A DNA stretch of 64,000 nucleotides, taken from contig CP058732.1 in NCBI GenBank assembly GCA_013414795.1, positions 1,959,950-2,023,949 of the forward strand. The letters run 5' to 3'. Both the position numbers and the translations under genes were made by a program. The notes beneath the pieces are model-generated. The model saw nothing but the letters and a program-made list of their open reading frames with translations, did no database searches and had not been told where the DNA came from. This stretch comes from Candidatus Kapaibacterium sp. GTDB taxonomy: Bacteria; Bacteroidota; Ignavibacteria; Kapaibacteriales; UBA2268. Shown piece by piece: positions 1-8,659 of the stretch; positions within the stretch are counted from its first letter, which is position 1, and every line of letters starts with the position of its first letter.

Positions 1-404
1 CCAATGGAATCGATTGTCGTCATAATAGATTGGTCGCTTCCGTTTGACACTTTCCAGTTTGTTGTTGTTGCAATATAAACAAGAAAAATTATAGAGAACA
101 AGGAAATCAAGCCAGCAAAAAACATTTGAATTTTTCCAGTTTGGCCACTTTTGATATCTACGCCCGTTACATTGCTAGTGAGCATAATACCAAAGATAAG
201 CAAAACAAGAATTCCTCCAATGTAAATCATAATCTGCGTTACCGCAAGAAAATCTGCATTCAAAAGCACATAAATCCCAGCAACACCAAAAAAAGTGAAC
301 AACAAAGCAAAAACTGCATAAATCATATTTCGAGAAAGTACAACAACTAATGCAGAACCAATAATTAAAACCGCAAAAAACCAAAATGCAATATCGACTA
401 ACAT
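1..404 (-). CDS. nuoJ: NADH-quinone oxidoreductase subunit J (partial, 3' end outside window)
   Basis: Membrane subunit of complex I, part of the proton-pumping arm. I translated it by hand from the minus strand: the ATG at 402-404 opens with MLVDIAFWFF and stays open for about 134 codons to the window edge, so the C-terminus is missing. Hydrophobic helices and the family stretch VLLNADFLAVTQIMIYIGG are visible, followed by a helix ending in IFGIMLTSN, which is typical of NuoJ. It lies 14 bases after nuoI and is the last visible gene of the nuoABCDHIJ operon; nuoK, L, M and N would be expected beyond the edge. Confidence 0.9.
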   Translation of the reverse strand, partial: MLVDIAFWFFAVLIIGSALVVVLSRNMIYAVFALLFTFFGVAGIYVLLNADFLAVTQIMIYIGGILVLLIFGIMLTSNVTGVDIKSGQTGKIQMFFAGLISLFSIIFLVYIATTTNWKVSNGSDQSIMTTIDSI

Positions 405-418
405 AAATCTATTCAACC

Positions 419-973
419 TCAATTAACTTCATTTGATGCTTGCGCCTGTTTTTCTTGTTGTGCTTTTGCGGCTTTTTGTTTTGCAGTCCATTCAGCAAGC
501 ATTTTCTTCTTCTCTTCAACTTTTTCTGGCGACATAGCAGAAAAATGATAAATTAAGCCCTCACGTGTATAACTACTATACTCGAAATCAGTTGTATGTT
601 TGATGGCTTCTGTTGGACAAACGGTTGTACAAAGCCCGCAAAAACAACATTTGGCAAAATCAATGTCGTAGCGAGGAACCCAGATTTTTCTTGGAGTTCC
701 ATCGAACATTTTTGGTTGCTCTGGGTCGTCGGGAACCACTTTCATAGTCTCGACTGTAATGCATTGCACAGGGCAAATTCTTGAACATTGCAAGCAACCA
801 TTGCATCTATCTGGGTCCAATTGAAGTCTATTCCTTGCAATTGGGGGTATTGGATATCGTTCGTTTGGATATTGGATTGTAACTTTTTTGGCAAAAAGGT
901 GCCTCAAAGTGATTTTCATACCAACTAATATGGTATAAAACCAAGTCCAAACATTTTTAAAGTAATCTATCAT
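419..973 (-). CDS. nuoI: NADH-quinone oxidoreductase subunit I, copy 1
   Basis: Complex I subunit carrying two [4Fe-4S] clusters (N6a/N6b) that pass electrons to NuoB. The two CxxCxxCxxxCP motifs are at about residues 57-68 (CNGCLQCSRICP) and 109-120 (CCFCGLCTTVCP). I chose the ATG at 973 (184 aa) over an upstream in-frame TTG at 985, because GGAGG sits five bases before the ATG. The C-terminus carries a Lys/Ala/Gln-rich tail of about 35 residues that the second NuoI copy (60571-61068) lacks. The two copies differ throughout, so they are old paralogues. It sits between nuoH and nuoJ. Confidence 0.95.
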   Translation of the reverse strand: MIDYFKNVWTWFYTILVGMKITLRHLFAKKVTIQYPNERYPIPPIARNRLQLDPDRCNGCLQCSRICPVQCITVETMKVVPDDPEQPKMFDGTPRKIWVPRYDIDFAKCCFCGLCTTVCPTEAIKHTTDFEYSSYTREGLIYHFSAMSPEKVEEKKKMLAEWTAKQKAAKAQQEKQAQASNEVN

Positions 974-978
974 ATCAA

Positions 979-983
979 CCTCC
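979..983 (-). promoter_or_regulatory. Shine-Dalgarno site of nuoI copy 1
   Basis: GGAGG on the minus strand, five bases before the ATG at 973. It decides the start in favour of the ATG and against the TTG at 985. Strong Shine-Dalgarno sites are not universal in this window, so this one stands out. Confidence 0.7.
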
Positions 984-1002
984 AATCTATGTTGAACAAT
1001 AA

Positions 1003-2055
1003 TTAATATATTATTCTATATAAACTTATAACCACAAAACAGACAAGTGCAAATGGCAAAAGAATTTTCCAACCAAGATACATCAACTGGTCGACACGCA
1101 CACGGGGAAGAGTCCATCGCAACCAAATTTGTATGAAAACAATAAACATTGCCTTTAAGATAAACCAAAAAATTCCCCACCAATAACCACTCATAAAACT
1201 ACCAAAAGGAGAAGTCCAACCACCGAGGAATACAACAGTCAAAATTGCTGCTACAATGAACATATTGGAATATTCTGCAAAGAAAAACATAGCAAACTTC
1301 ATTCCAGAATATTCCGTATGATAGCCAGCAACCAACTCGGATTCTCCTTCGGGTATATCAAATGGGGTTCTATTTGTTTCTGCAAGCGAAGTAATCATAT
1401 AAATCAAAGAAAGAAGTAAGGTGAAAGGCAAAATCCAAATCTTTGACCAACCGCCGGGACCACCGAAAAGGAACCAATTCCAAAAGCCACCGTCTTGAAG
1501 AGCAGTTATCTTTTGCATATCAAGAGAATTTGCCAACACGGCTGCCGAAAGAATCACCAAAGCACCGGGAATTTCGTAACTTATCATTTGAGAGGCTGAA
1601 CGCATTGCCCCAAGCAATGAGTATTTGTTGTTCGAAGCCCATCCACCCATTACAATTCCAATCACAGCAAAAGCACCAACAGCGAACACATAGAACAAAC
1701 CTATGTTTATCTCTGCGGGAACAAAAGCAGCAGTAAACGGAATCACAGCAAAGCCAGCAAAAGAGCCAGCAAAAATCACATAGGGCGCAAGATTGAACAA
1801 CAATCTATTAGCACCCGCTGGAACAATATCTTCCTTTTGTATTAATTTAATAACTTCTGCAAGCGGCTGAAGAATCCCATAGGGTCCAGTTCGCATTGGT
1901 CCAAGTCGCTCTTGAATCCAAGCAGAAATTTTCAACTCGCCAAGGATTGCAATCAAAGCATAGATTATAAGAAATACCAATGGAAGCAATACACTTATCA
2001 ATGCACTTAATATGTTTTGACCTAAAAGTTTTTCGAATACATTAAATGTTTCCAT
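1003..2055 (-). CDS. nuoH: NADH-quinone oxidoreductase subunit H, copy 1
   Basis: Membrane subunit of complex I that helps form the quinone chamber. It has 350 residues and about eight hydrophobic helices. Family signatures seen include [20 protein letters not shown] near residue 55, [16 protein letters not shown] in the middle, and [20 protein letters not shown], the conserved acidic loop. It lies 18 bases after nuoD and 17 before nuoI. No strong ribosome binding site precedes the ATG. A second, clearly different nuoH lies at 61082-62131. Here the order jumps from nuoD to nuoH with no nuoE, F or G, as in 11-subunit complex I. Confidence 0.96.
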   Translation of the reverse strand: METFNVFEKLLGQNILSALISVLLPLVFLIIYALIAILGELKISAWIQERLGPMRTGPYGILQPLAEVIKLIQKEDIVPAGANRLLFNLAPYVIFAGSFAGFAVIPFTAAFVPAEINIGLFYVFAVGAFAVIGIVMGGWASNNKYSLLGAMRSASQMISYEIPGALVILSAAVLANSLDMQKITALQDGGFWNWFLFGGPGGWSKIWILPFTLLLSLIYMITSLAETNRTPFDIPEGESELVAGYHTEYSGMKFAMFFFAEYSNMFIVAAILTVVFLGGWTSPFGSFMSGYWWGIFWFILKAMFIVFIQIWLRWTLPRVRVDQLMYLGWKILLPFALVCFVVISLYRIIY

Positions 2056-2073
2056 AAACGAAAAATATTAATT

Positions 2074-3225
2074 CTACCTATCCACTTCACCAAGAACTAT
2101 ATCTATACTACCGAGAATTACAATTAAATCTGCAAATAAATACCCACGCGAAATTTCTGGCAAAACGCTTAAGTTCACAAAGCTTGGGGCTCTTCCTTTG
2201 ACGCGATAGGGCTTATCTTTTCCATCGCTGATTACGTAAAAGCCAAGTTCTCCTTTTGGATTTTCACATCTGAAATAAACTTCACCCTTTGGTGGTCGCA
2301 CTTTCTTTGGAATTGCGGACTGAACATCGCCACTATCGGGCATTTGGGCAATTGCTTGTTCGATAATCCTGCAACTTTGCTCCATTTCACGCATTCGAAC
2401 AATATTTCGGTCCCAGCAATCCCCAACTGTACCAACTTCCCCTTTACCCACGGGTATTTCGAAATCAAATCGGTCGTAAATTGAGTATGGTTCTGCTTTT
2501 CTCAAATCGAAAGGAACCCCAGAACCACGCAAAACTGGACCACTACATCCATAATTTATAGCAACATCCGCTGGTAAAACACCAACGTTTGCAGTTCTGT
2601 CGATAAAGATTTTGTTGTAAATAAGAAGTTCTTCAATCTCTTTATTGGTTTTTCTAACTTGTTTCACAATGTTAAGAACATCTTCTTTGAAGGTAGGATA
2701 AACATCGTTGGCAAGACCGCCAACCCAGAAATAATTGAAAAGCAATCTTCCACCAGTGGCTTTTTCAAATATCCAAAGGATATATTCCCTGTCGCGGAAT
2801 AGATACAAAAATGGAGTAAAAGCGCCAGCATCCAAACCAAACGTTGCCACGGCAATCTGATGGTTCGCTATCCTATTCAATTCAGCCATAATTACACGTA
2901 TGTATTCAACTTTCTCGGGGACTTTAATTCCCATCAACTTTTCCACAGCCATTACATAGGGCAACTCGTTATTCATCGAAGAAATGTAATCCATTCGGTC
3001 CACGTATGGAATAACCTGCTGGTAATTCATATTTTCAGCGATTTTCTCGAAACATCGATGAAGATATCCTATGTGGGGTATAACATTGGTAACAACTTCA
3101 CCATCGAGTTCGACTTCGAGCCTCAAAACACCGTGGGTTGATGGATGTTGGGGTCCAACATTTAAACGCATCCTATCAGATTCAATTCTACTAAAATCAA
3201 TATCGACGAATTTTGTTGTAGTCAT
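2074..3225 (-). CDS. nuoD: NADH-quinone oxidoreductase subunit D
   Basis: The 49-kDa subunit of complex I, related to the large subunit of NiFe hydrogenases; with NuoB and NuoH it forms the quinone pocket. It has 383 residues. The quinone-site regions GPQHPSTHG (about residues 24-32) and DRMDYISSM (about 76-84) are intact, holding the His and Tyr known to bind the quinone headgroup. The C-terminus ends in LGSIDIVLGEVDR, as is usual for the family. An AGGTGA-like site lies a few bases before the ATG. It follows nuoC by 10 bases and is a separate gene, not a NuoCD fusion. Confidence 0.97.
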   Translation of the reverse strand: MTTTKFVDIDFSRIESDRMRLNVGPQHPSTHGVLRLEVELDGEVVTNVIPHIGYLHRCFEKIAENMNYQQVIPYVDRMDYISSMNNELPYVMAVEKLMGIKVPEKVEYIRVIMAELNRIANHQIAVATFGLDAGAFTPFLYLFRDREYILWIFEKATGGRLLFNYFWVGGLANDVYPTFKEDVLNIVKQVRKTNKEIEELLIYNKIFIDRTANVGVLPADVAINYGCSGPVLRGSGVPFDLRKAEPYSIYDRFDFEIPVGKGEVGTVGDCWDRNIVRMREMEQSCRIIEQAIAQMPDSGDVQSAIPKKVRPPKGEVYFRCENPKGELGFYVISDGKDKPYRVKGRAPSFVNLSVLPEISRGYLFADLIVILGSIDIVLGEVDR

Positions 3226-3235
3226 CTATTTCACC

Positions 3236-3712
3236 TCAATATGGTACTCTAATACCGTGATAGGTTTCTGGTTCTTTATAATCTTTTCTCAATGGATGGC
3301 CTTCCCAATCGTAAGGAAGAAGAATTCTTATCAAATTGTGGTGTCCCTCGAAGACAATCCCAAACAAGTCGTAGGCTTCTCTTTCGTGCCAATCAGCCGA
3401 ACGCCAAACTCTTTCAATGCTGGGAACTTTTGGATTATCTTTTGGTACTGTTACTTTCAAAACAACTTTGTGCTTTTTATTTAATGAATAAAGATGATAG
3501 ACAACTTGCAGTGTTTCGGGGTAATCTACACCACTTAAACACATCAAATAATCGAAATCAAATTCTGGGTTGTCTCGCAATTCAAGACAAATGTCGAACA
3601 ATTTATCGGGAACAACATTAATAAAAGGGTCGGATGGTGGTTCATTTACTAGGTCAATAATTGCGTCACCAAACTTTTCTTTCAAGACACCAAAAATTTC
3701 TTGGATTTCCAT
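3236..3712 (-). CDS. nuoC: NADH-quinone oxidoreductase subunit C
   Basis: The 30-kDa peripheral-arm subunit of complex I. The C-terminal signature EREAYDLFGIVFEGH followed by a conserved RILLPYDWEGHPLRKDY stretch is diagnostic. I use the ATG at 3712 (158 aa), which is preceded by GAGGG five bases upstream. A TTG at 3724 is also in frame and would overlap the nuoB stop by four bases. It lies between nuoB and nuoD in the operon. Confidence 0.95.
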   Translation of the reverse strand: MEIQEIFGVLKEKFGDAIIDLVNEPPSDPFINVVPDKLFDICLELRDNPEFDFDYLMCLSGVDYPETLQVVYHLYSLNKKHKVVLKVTVPKDNPKVPSIERVWRSADWHEREAYDLFGIVFEGHHNLIRILLPYDWEGHPLRKDYKEPETYHGIRVPY

Positions 3713-3720
3713 TTCAGCCC

Positions 3721-4260
3721 TCAAATTTTGTTCTTCAACAATGCTTCCTCTTCGGCAATGCGTTGTCTCTTACGGAATATTGCTTGCTGGTCGATTAGAC
3801 TTTGCAATTTCATCATACCTTCTTCCATTGCTTCTGGTCGAGGTGGACAACCAGGGACATAAACGTGAACTGGGATAATTCTATCGACACCTTTAAGCAC
3901 GTGGTACCCATATTGCCAGTAAGGTCCCCCGCTATTGGCACACGAGCCAACAGATATGCAATATTTTGGTTCAGCCATTTGCTCCCAAAGAACTTTGATT
4001 CGTTCAGCCATTTTCAGAGTTACGGTACCAGTTATCATAATGAAGTCGGCTTGTCGAGGTGTAGCTCGTGGAATGATACCAAAACGCATAAAATCGAAAT
4101 GCGAAGCATTCATCGACATAAATTCAATAGCACAGCAGGCAAGCCCAAAATGCAAATACCAATCGGACTTGCTACGGCCCCAGTTGAGAACGTCTTCGAG
4201 GGTGCCTAATATTATTCCCCCAGTTTCAAAAGGATTGTCTAATCTATCTAAAAGACCCAT
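3721..4260 (-). CDS. nuoB: NADH-quinone oxidoreductase subunit B
   Basis: Complex I subunit that carries cluster N2, the last cluster before quinone. The N2 ligands are all present: the paired cysteines in [10 protein letters not shown], the cysteine in [13 protein letters not shown], and the cysteine in [10 protein letters not shown]. It has 179 residues. The ATG is preceded by AGGAGG five bases upstream, overlapping the end of nuoA. Confidence 0.97.
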   Translation of the reverse strand: MGLLDRLDNPFETGGIILGTLEDVLNWGRSKSDWYLHFGLACCAIEFMSMNASHFDFMRFGIIPRATPRQADFIMITGTVTLKMAERIKVLWEQMAEPKYCISVGSCANSGGPYWQYGYHVLKGVDRIIPVHVYVPGCPPRPEAMEEGMMKLQSLIDQQAIFRKRQRIAEEEALLKNKI

Positions 4261-4265
4261 ATAGA

Positions 4266-4271
4266 CCTCCT
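4266..4271 (-). promoter_or_regulatory. Shine-Dalgarno site of nuoB
   Basis: AGGAGG on the minus strand, five bases from the nuoB ATG, overlapping the last bases of nuoA. This arrangement favours translational coupling of the two genes. Confidence 0.7.
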
Positions 4272-4692
4272 ATTGTTTTTTATAAATAATATAGTTTAAG
4301 TTTGGAACAATTGGTTTTGCTCGCTCCCAATCAAGGTCGCCTTTAGCCCAAACATAAGCGAAACCAAAAACCAAAATCACAACGAAGACAAACATTTCCA
4401 GAAAAACAAAGAAGCCATAGCCAAATGATTTAAAGTAGTTTATCACAACTGCCCAGGGTAGAAGAAAAACAATTTCCACGTCAAAAAGTAAAAATACCAA
4501 AGCAACAACGTAAAATCGAACATTGAAGCGTATCCAAGGATAGCCAATAGGTTGCTCGCCACATTCATAAGTTGATAGTTTTATTGGATTCGGCTTGTTT
4601 GGTCTTATGATTGCAGCAGCAAGCAAACCAATAGCTACAAACAAAAATCCTACTATAAAGAACAAAAGTACTATTCCAAATTCAGTTACCAT
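4270..4692 (-). CDS. nuoA: NADH-quinone oxidoreductase subunit A
   Basis: Small membrane subunit of complex I, 140 residues with three hydrophobic helices. The loop STYECGEQPIGYPWIRFNVRFY, and the helix after it with FDVEIVFLLPWAVV, are the NuoA/Ndh3 signature. It is the first gene of the nuoABCDHIJ run. A TAATTTTG element on the minus strand at 4715-4722 could be its promoter. Confidence 0.96.
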   Translation of the reverse strand: MVTEFGIVLLFFIVGFLFVAIGLLAAAIIRPNKPNPIKLSTYECGEQPIGYPWIRFNVRFYVVALVFLLFDVEIVFLLPWAVVINYFKSFGYGFFVFLEMFVFVVILVFGFAYVWAKGDLDWERAKPIVPNLNYIIYKKQ

Positions 4693-4714
4693 ATCTCATC
4701 TTAAAAATAAATTT

Positions 4715-4722
4715 CAAAATTA
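4715..4722 (-). promoter_or_regulatory. Putative -7 promoter element of the nuoA operon
   Basis: TAATTTTG on the minus strand, 22 bases before the nuoA ATG. It matches the TAnnTTTG -7 consensus of Bacteroidota. I saw no convincing -33 partner. The rest of the 4693-4931 gap shows only A+T-rich sequence. Confidence 0.4.
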
Positions 4723-4931
4723 AGAAAAAATACAAAAGAAAAGAATTACTGAATAGTAATGTAGATTTTAAGGAATAAAATGCTTAACCAACTATAAATC
4801 AATGACATAAAAAACTACTATGATTTGCTTATTATTGAGGGGACTTATTATTACTTTGATTAACCTATTACAAGATTGAAATTTATTTAAAATTAAAACA
4901 AATCGAATACAAAACTAAATTTGGTCGGAAA

Positions 4932-7208
4932 CTATTTAACTAACTCCGCTTTTTGTTTTGAAAGAATTTCATTTCTTAACTGTGCTAATATTGAAATTAA
5001 ATTCACGACACGCATTGAAAGCCCATAAAGACCTTCGACAAGAGAAATGTAAACAATACCACGACGAGCATTCGCACCAGGACGTTTCAATGCCTTCATA
5101 TAAGTTTTGTGTATTCTTTTAATCTCTTTTGAAAATTCAATTTCGACATTTTTCACATCTTGGTCGACCGAAAGGTTTTGGTTGTCCGCAATTTTAAGTA
5201 TCTTCTCGAATAATTGATTGAAAAGTTTCGATACTACTTTTAAATCGGACAATTGATTATCGGTGAAAGCTTTTTGAGAGTTATCAACATAATCGAAGCA
5301 CCTTTGGCTGATATTAAGTAGATTACTTGAAATGTGGCTTAGGTCTGCCATCGCAGAAGCATAAATATGGGACCCCTCGAAAACACTGTCGTCGAAACCA
5401 CGAATACTTTTGACAAAGTCAGAAAGAACAACTTCTACTTTATCTTGAAGTTCCCTTGCCAATTTCGTTGCCTTTTTCAATTCTTTCAATTTAAACTTTG
5501 AAATTCCATTAACACATAAGTTCGAAATTTCTCTAACATTAATCAAAAATTCATACACATCTTTCAAAAATATGTTGAAACTTTCTTGGACGCTTGCACG
5601 CTGAATTATTAATTTTTCTTCCTGTTCCTTTCTTTCTTTTTCTCTTTTTCTATGAATAATCGTAGTTCTGGCAAGCGAGAATACAACCAGACCAACCCAA
5701 ATTACTACACCCACTATTCCCAAATAGTACACAGTAATTGCAATCAATCCAGCAACTAAACCACAAATTACTGCTGTCAAGAGCCAGCCACCAATAACGG
5801 TAAGAATTCCAGAAACACGGTAAACAGCATAATCTTTGCCCCAGGCTCTGTCTGCAAGAGCGGTTGACATCGCAACAATAAAAGTAACATATGTAGTCGA
5901 TAGGGGTAACTTTAAAGACGTTCCTAAAGAAATAAGTGCCGAAGAAATAGTTAGATTTATCGTAGCACGAATAAGGTCGAAAGAGGCTTGTTGCCCTTTA
6001 TCATCAGTTAGCAAAATAACTTTTGTCGCATCGAAACGTGAATTAATCTTTTCTCGGAACTTTTCGGGCAACAAACTTGATAAAAAGCCAGAGAACGATG
6101 TAAATACCCGCACCAAGAACCGAGCAAAAGGAAAAGACTCGAAAGATTCGTAGCCCTCTACCTGTCTTCCTAGGTTAACTTCAGTTGCTGTAACAGTTCG
6201 AGCCTTTTTGGATAGATATAAGGTCAAAATCATTATTAAACCGCAAAATAAAAGGATTGAGGTTTGGGCTTGAACTGGTTGAGCAAGGATACCCATTTTC
6301 ATATTAAGTGGGTCGGGACTTGAAATTGCAGATTGATAAGCAAACAAACCGCTTATGGCGGGACCAACAAAATTCACAAGGTCGTTGGAGGCAAATGCTA
6401 AAGCAAGAGCAGAAGTTCCAATAAGTACAATGAATTTTAAAATATTCAGTTTAATGATTTGAAAAAAGTACAATAAAACAGTCGAAATAAAGAAAAAGCC
6501 CCCTAAAATTTCCCATCGATGATTACTAATAAAACTATGCATCTCTGGTGTGATAAAAGAAGCGCCTTCCAAACCCTTGACAGTGATAAAGTAGAGAATG
6601 AAAGTCATAGCAAAACTGCTCCAGAGGGGACCAATTTTCCGAAATGTTTTTTGATAATCGAAAGTAAAAATCAATCTGGAGATAAATTGTCCGAGAAAAC
6701 CAAAAATGAATGCGAAAATGATAGAAATAATTATTGAGACGTAAATTGCGGTTATTTTGCTCAAATTCATATATTGAGCAATATTTTCCAGAGGCTGATT
6801 TTCTCCCGTGATGTGAATTAAAGAAATAACCAAAGCACTACCAGTCAAAGAAGAAACAAAGGAAACTGTTGTGGATGTAGGGATTCCAAAAGTGTTGAAA
6901 AAATCGAGCAAAAGAATATCGGTTAATACTGTGGCGAAAAAAATTATCAACACCTCGTAAAGCGTAAAAGATGAAGGAATGAAAACGCCTTTACGAGCCA
7001 CCTCCATCATACCGCTCGACAGAGTTACCCCCAAAAGCACACCTATTGAAGCAAATGCAAGGGCTTTCTTGAAAGGAGCAACTTTTGAACCAACAGCACT
7101 GTTTAAAAAATTTACTGCGTCATTTGCAACTCCCACCGTAAGGTCGATTATGGTTAAAGTAATTGTGATTACCAAAAGAATTAATGCAAATTCCAATTCT
7201 TCACCCAA
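4932..7208 (-). CDS. PiT-family inorganic phosphate transporter with C-terminal PhoU-like domain
   Basis: Predicted inner-membrane phosphate permease, about 758 residues. Both PiT family repeats are visible: GVANDAVNFLNSAVGSK near the N-terminus and ASNDLVNFVGPAISG in the middle, each within hydrophobic helices. About 12 membrane segments occupy the first 540 residues. The last 220 are helical and charged and resemble the PhoU-like tail of long Bacteroidota PiT proteins. There is no in-frame ATG near the start. TTG codons at 7217, 7208 and 7196 are possible; I chose 7208 because the likely promoter octamer ends at 7223 and the N-terminal length then fits. No phosphate-regulon genes are adjacent. 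Confidence 0.88.
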   Translation of the reverse strand: MGEELEFALILLVITITLTIIDLTVGVANDAVNFLNSAVGSKVAPFKKALAFASIGVLLGVTLSSGMMEVARKGVFIPSSFTLYEVLIIFFATVLTDILLLDFFNTFGIPTSTTVSFVSSLTGSALVISLIHITGENQPLENIAQYMNLSKITAIYVSIIISIIFAFIFGFLGQFISRLIFTFDYQKTFRKIGPLWSSFAMTFILYFITVKGLEGASFITPEMHSFISNHRWEILGGFFFISTVLLYFFQIIKLNILKFIVLIGTSALALAFASNDLVNFVGPAISGLFAYQSAISSPDPLNMKMGILAQPVQAQTSILLFCGLIMILTLYLSKKARTVTATEVNLGRQVEGYESFESFPFARFLVRVFTSFSGFLSSLLPEKFREKINSRFDATKVILLTDDKGQQASFDLIRATINLTISSALISLGTSLKLPLSTTYVTFIVAMSTALADRAWGKDYAVYRVSGILTVIGGWLLTAVICGLVAGLIAITVYYLGIVGVVIWVGLVVFSLARTTIIHRKREKERKEQEEKLIIQRASVQESFNIFLKDVYEFLINVREISNLCVNGISKFKLKELKKATKLARELQDKVEVVLSDFVKSIRGFDDSVFEGSHIYASAMADLSHISSNLLNISQRCFDYVDNSQKAFTDNQLSDLKVVSKLFNQLFEKILKIADNQNLSVDQDVKNVEIEFSKEIKRIHKTYMKALKRPGANARRGIVYISLVEGLYGLSMRVVNLISILAQLRNEILSKQKAELVK

Positions 7209-7222
7209 ACATAACAATTTTA

Positions 7223-7230
7223 CAAAATTA
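7223..7230 (-). promoter_or_regulatory. Putative -7 promoter element of the phosphate transporter gene
   Basis: TAATTTTG on the minus strand, 14 bases before the TTG start chosen for the transporter. If it is real, the transcript would begin near 7217, making the TTG at 7217 an unlikely start. Confidence 0.35.
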
Positions 7231-7311
7231 AAAAAACTTGGGTCTCTTAATTGTTAATTTTTTGTTAAGATTTTCCCTTAAATAGATAACTATTAAATTA
7301 TCTCAAAGTTC

Positions 7312-7319
7312 TATTTTTG
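7312..7319 (+). promoter_or_regulatory. Putative -7 promoter element of purB
   Basis: TATTTTTG, 26 bases before the purB ATG, matches TAnnTTTG. No clear -33 element is visible. Confidence 0.35.
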
Positions 7320-7345
7320 CATTTTATGTTCAAAGGTTTTTTATT

Positions 7346-8641
7346 ATGATTCCAAGATATACTTTGCCAGAGATAGCAAAAATTTGGTCGGACGAAAACA
7401 AATTCTTCATCTGGCTCGAAATCGAAATCCTTGCAGTAGAAGCATTGGCAGAATTGGGTTGGTTTCCAAAGGAAATACCGCATAAGATTCGAAAACTTGC
7501 TCGTTTTGATGTAAATAGAATAAACGAAATCGAGAAAGTCACCAAACACGACGTTATTGCATTCCTCACAAATGTTGAAGAAAGTATAGGGGAACTTGCT
7601 CAATACTTGCATTATGGTATGACTTCCAGCGATGTACTTGACACTTGCCTTGCTGTACAATGTCAGCAAGCGGGGAAATTGATACTCGACAAACTTCATC
7701 AATTTTCAATTGTTTTAAAAAAACGAGCCATTGAATTTAAAAACACTCCTTGCATAGGGCGTTCGCACGGCGTACACGCAGAACCGATAACCTTTGGTTT
7801 GAAATTTGCCCTTTGGTTTGATGAATGCCAAAGAAATATCAAACGCTTGGAAAACGCAATCGAAGAAATTTCATACGGAAAAATTAGCGGGGCTGTTGGT
7901 ACATACGAACATATTCCCCCATTTGTCGAAGAATATGTTTGCAAAAAATTAAACTTGAAACCATCCCCTATTTCTACGCAAGTTGTTCAAAGAGATAGAC
8001 ACGCCTTCTATATTTCGACTTTGGGATTAATAGCCTCGATGTTGGAAAAAATTGCAACTGAAATTCGGCATTTGCAAAGAACAGAAGTGCTCGAAGCCGA
8101 AGAGTACTTCTCGCAAGGACAAAAAGGAAGTTCCGCTATGCCACACAAACGCAATCCCATAACCAGCGAAAACATTTGTGGACAAGCAAGACTTATTCGC
8201 TCTTTCATTATACCCGCAATCGAAAACAATACACTTTGGCACGAACGGGATATTTCCCACAGTAGTGTCGAAAGAATTATTCTTCCAGATGCTACCATTT
8301 CTTTATACTATATACTTACCAAAGCAATTGAACTTGTGGATAAACTTATTGTCTATCCCGAAAATATGAAAAAGAATTTGGAATTAACCAGCGGGCTTAT
8401 TTATTCCCAAAAAGTTCTACTTGCCTTGATGCGTAAAGGAATGAAAAGGCAAGAAGCATATAAAATCGTTCAAACTTGCTCTTTGGAGGCTTGGGAAAAC
8501 AAAAAAGATTTTAAAGAAGTCTTGCAAGGAAATCAAGAGATATTGAAATTCTTATCGTTTGAAGAGATTGAACATTTATTCTCCTTCGAAGAGATATTCC
8601 AAAATGTAGATTTTATTTTCAAGCGGTTGGGTATTGAATAA
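7346..8641 (+). CDS. purB: Adenylosuccinate lyase
   Basis: Catalyses two steps of purine synthesis: SAICAR to AICAR and adenylosuccinate to AMP, each releasing fumarate. It has 431 residues. The fumarase/aspartase superfamily signature SSAMPHKRNP is at about residues 262-271, and the catalytic-histidine region GRSHGVHAEP is near residue 139. The start IPRYTLPEIAKIWSDENKF matches the usual PurB N-terminus. It is divergent from the phosphate transporter and 18 bases before an MFS gene, with which it may share a transcript. Confidence 0.95.
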   Translation: MIPRYTLPEIAKIWSDENKFFIWLEIEILAVEALAELGWFPKEIPHKIRKLARFDVNRINEIEKVTKHDVIAFLTNVEESIGELAQYLHYGMTSSDVLDTCLAVQCQQAGKLILDKLHQFSIVLKKRAIEFKNTPCIGRSHGVHAEPITFGLKFALWFDECQRNIKRLENAIEEISYGKISGAVGTYEHIPPFVEEYVCKKLNLKPSPISTQVVQRDRHAFYISTLGLIASMLEKIATEIRHLQRTEVLEAEEYFSQGQKGSSAMPHKRNPITSENICGQARLIRSFIIPAIENNTLWHERDISHSSVERIILPDATISLYYILTKAIELVDKLIVYPENMKKNLELTSGLIYSQKVLLALMRKGMKRQEAYKIVQTCSLEAWENKKDFKEVLQGNQEILKFLSFEEIEHLFSFEEIFQNVDFIFKRLGIE

Positions 8642-8659
8642 TATTAATAACATTATTTA

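Noticed and set aside
4740-4810. A 20-codon minus-strand frame in the largest gap (4693-4931), beginning MSLIYSWLSILF.
   Set aside because: Too short, without a ribosome binding site, and upstream of the likely nuoA promoter; chance in A+T-rich DNA is the simplest view.
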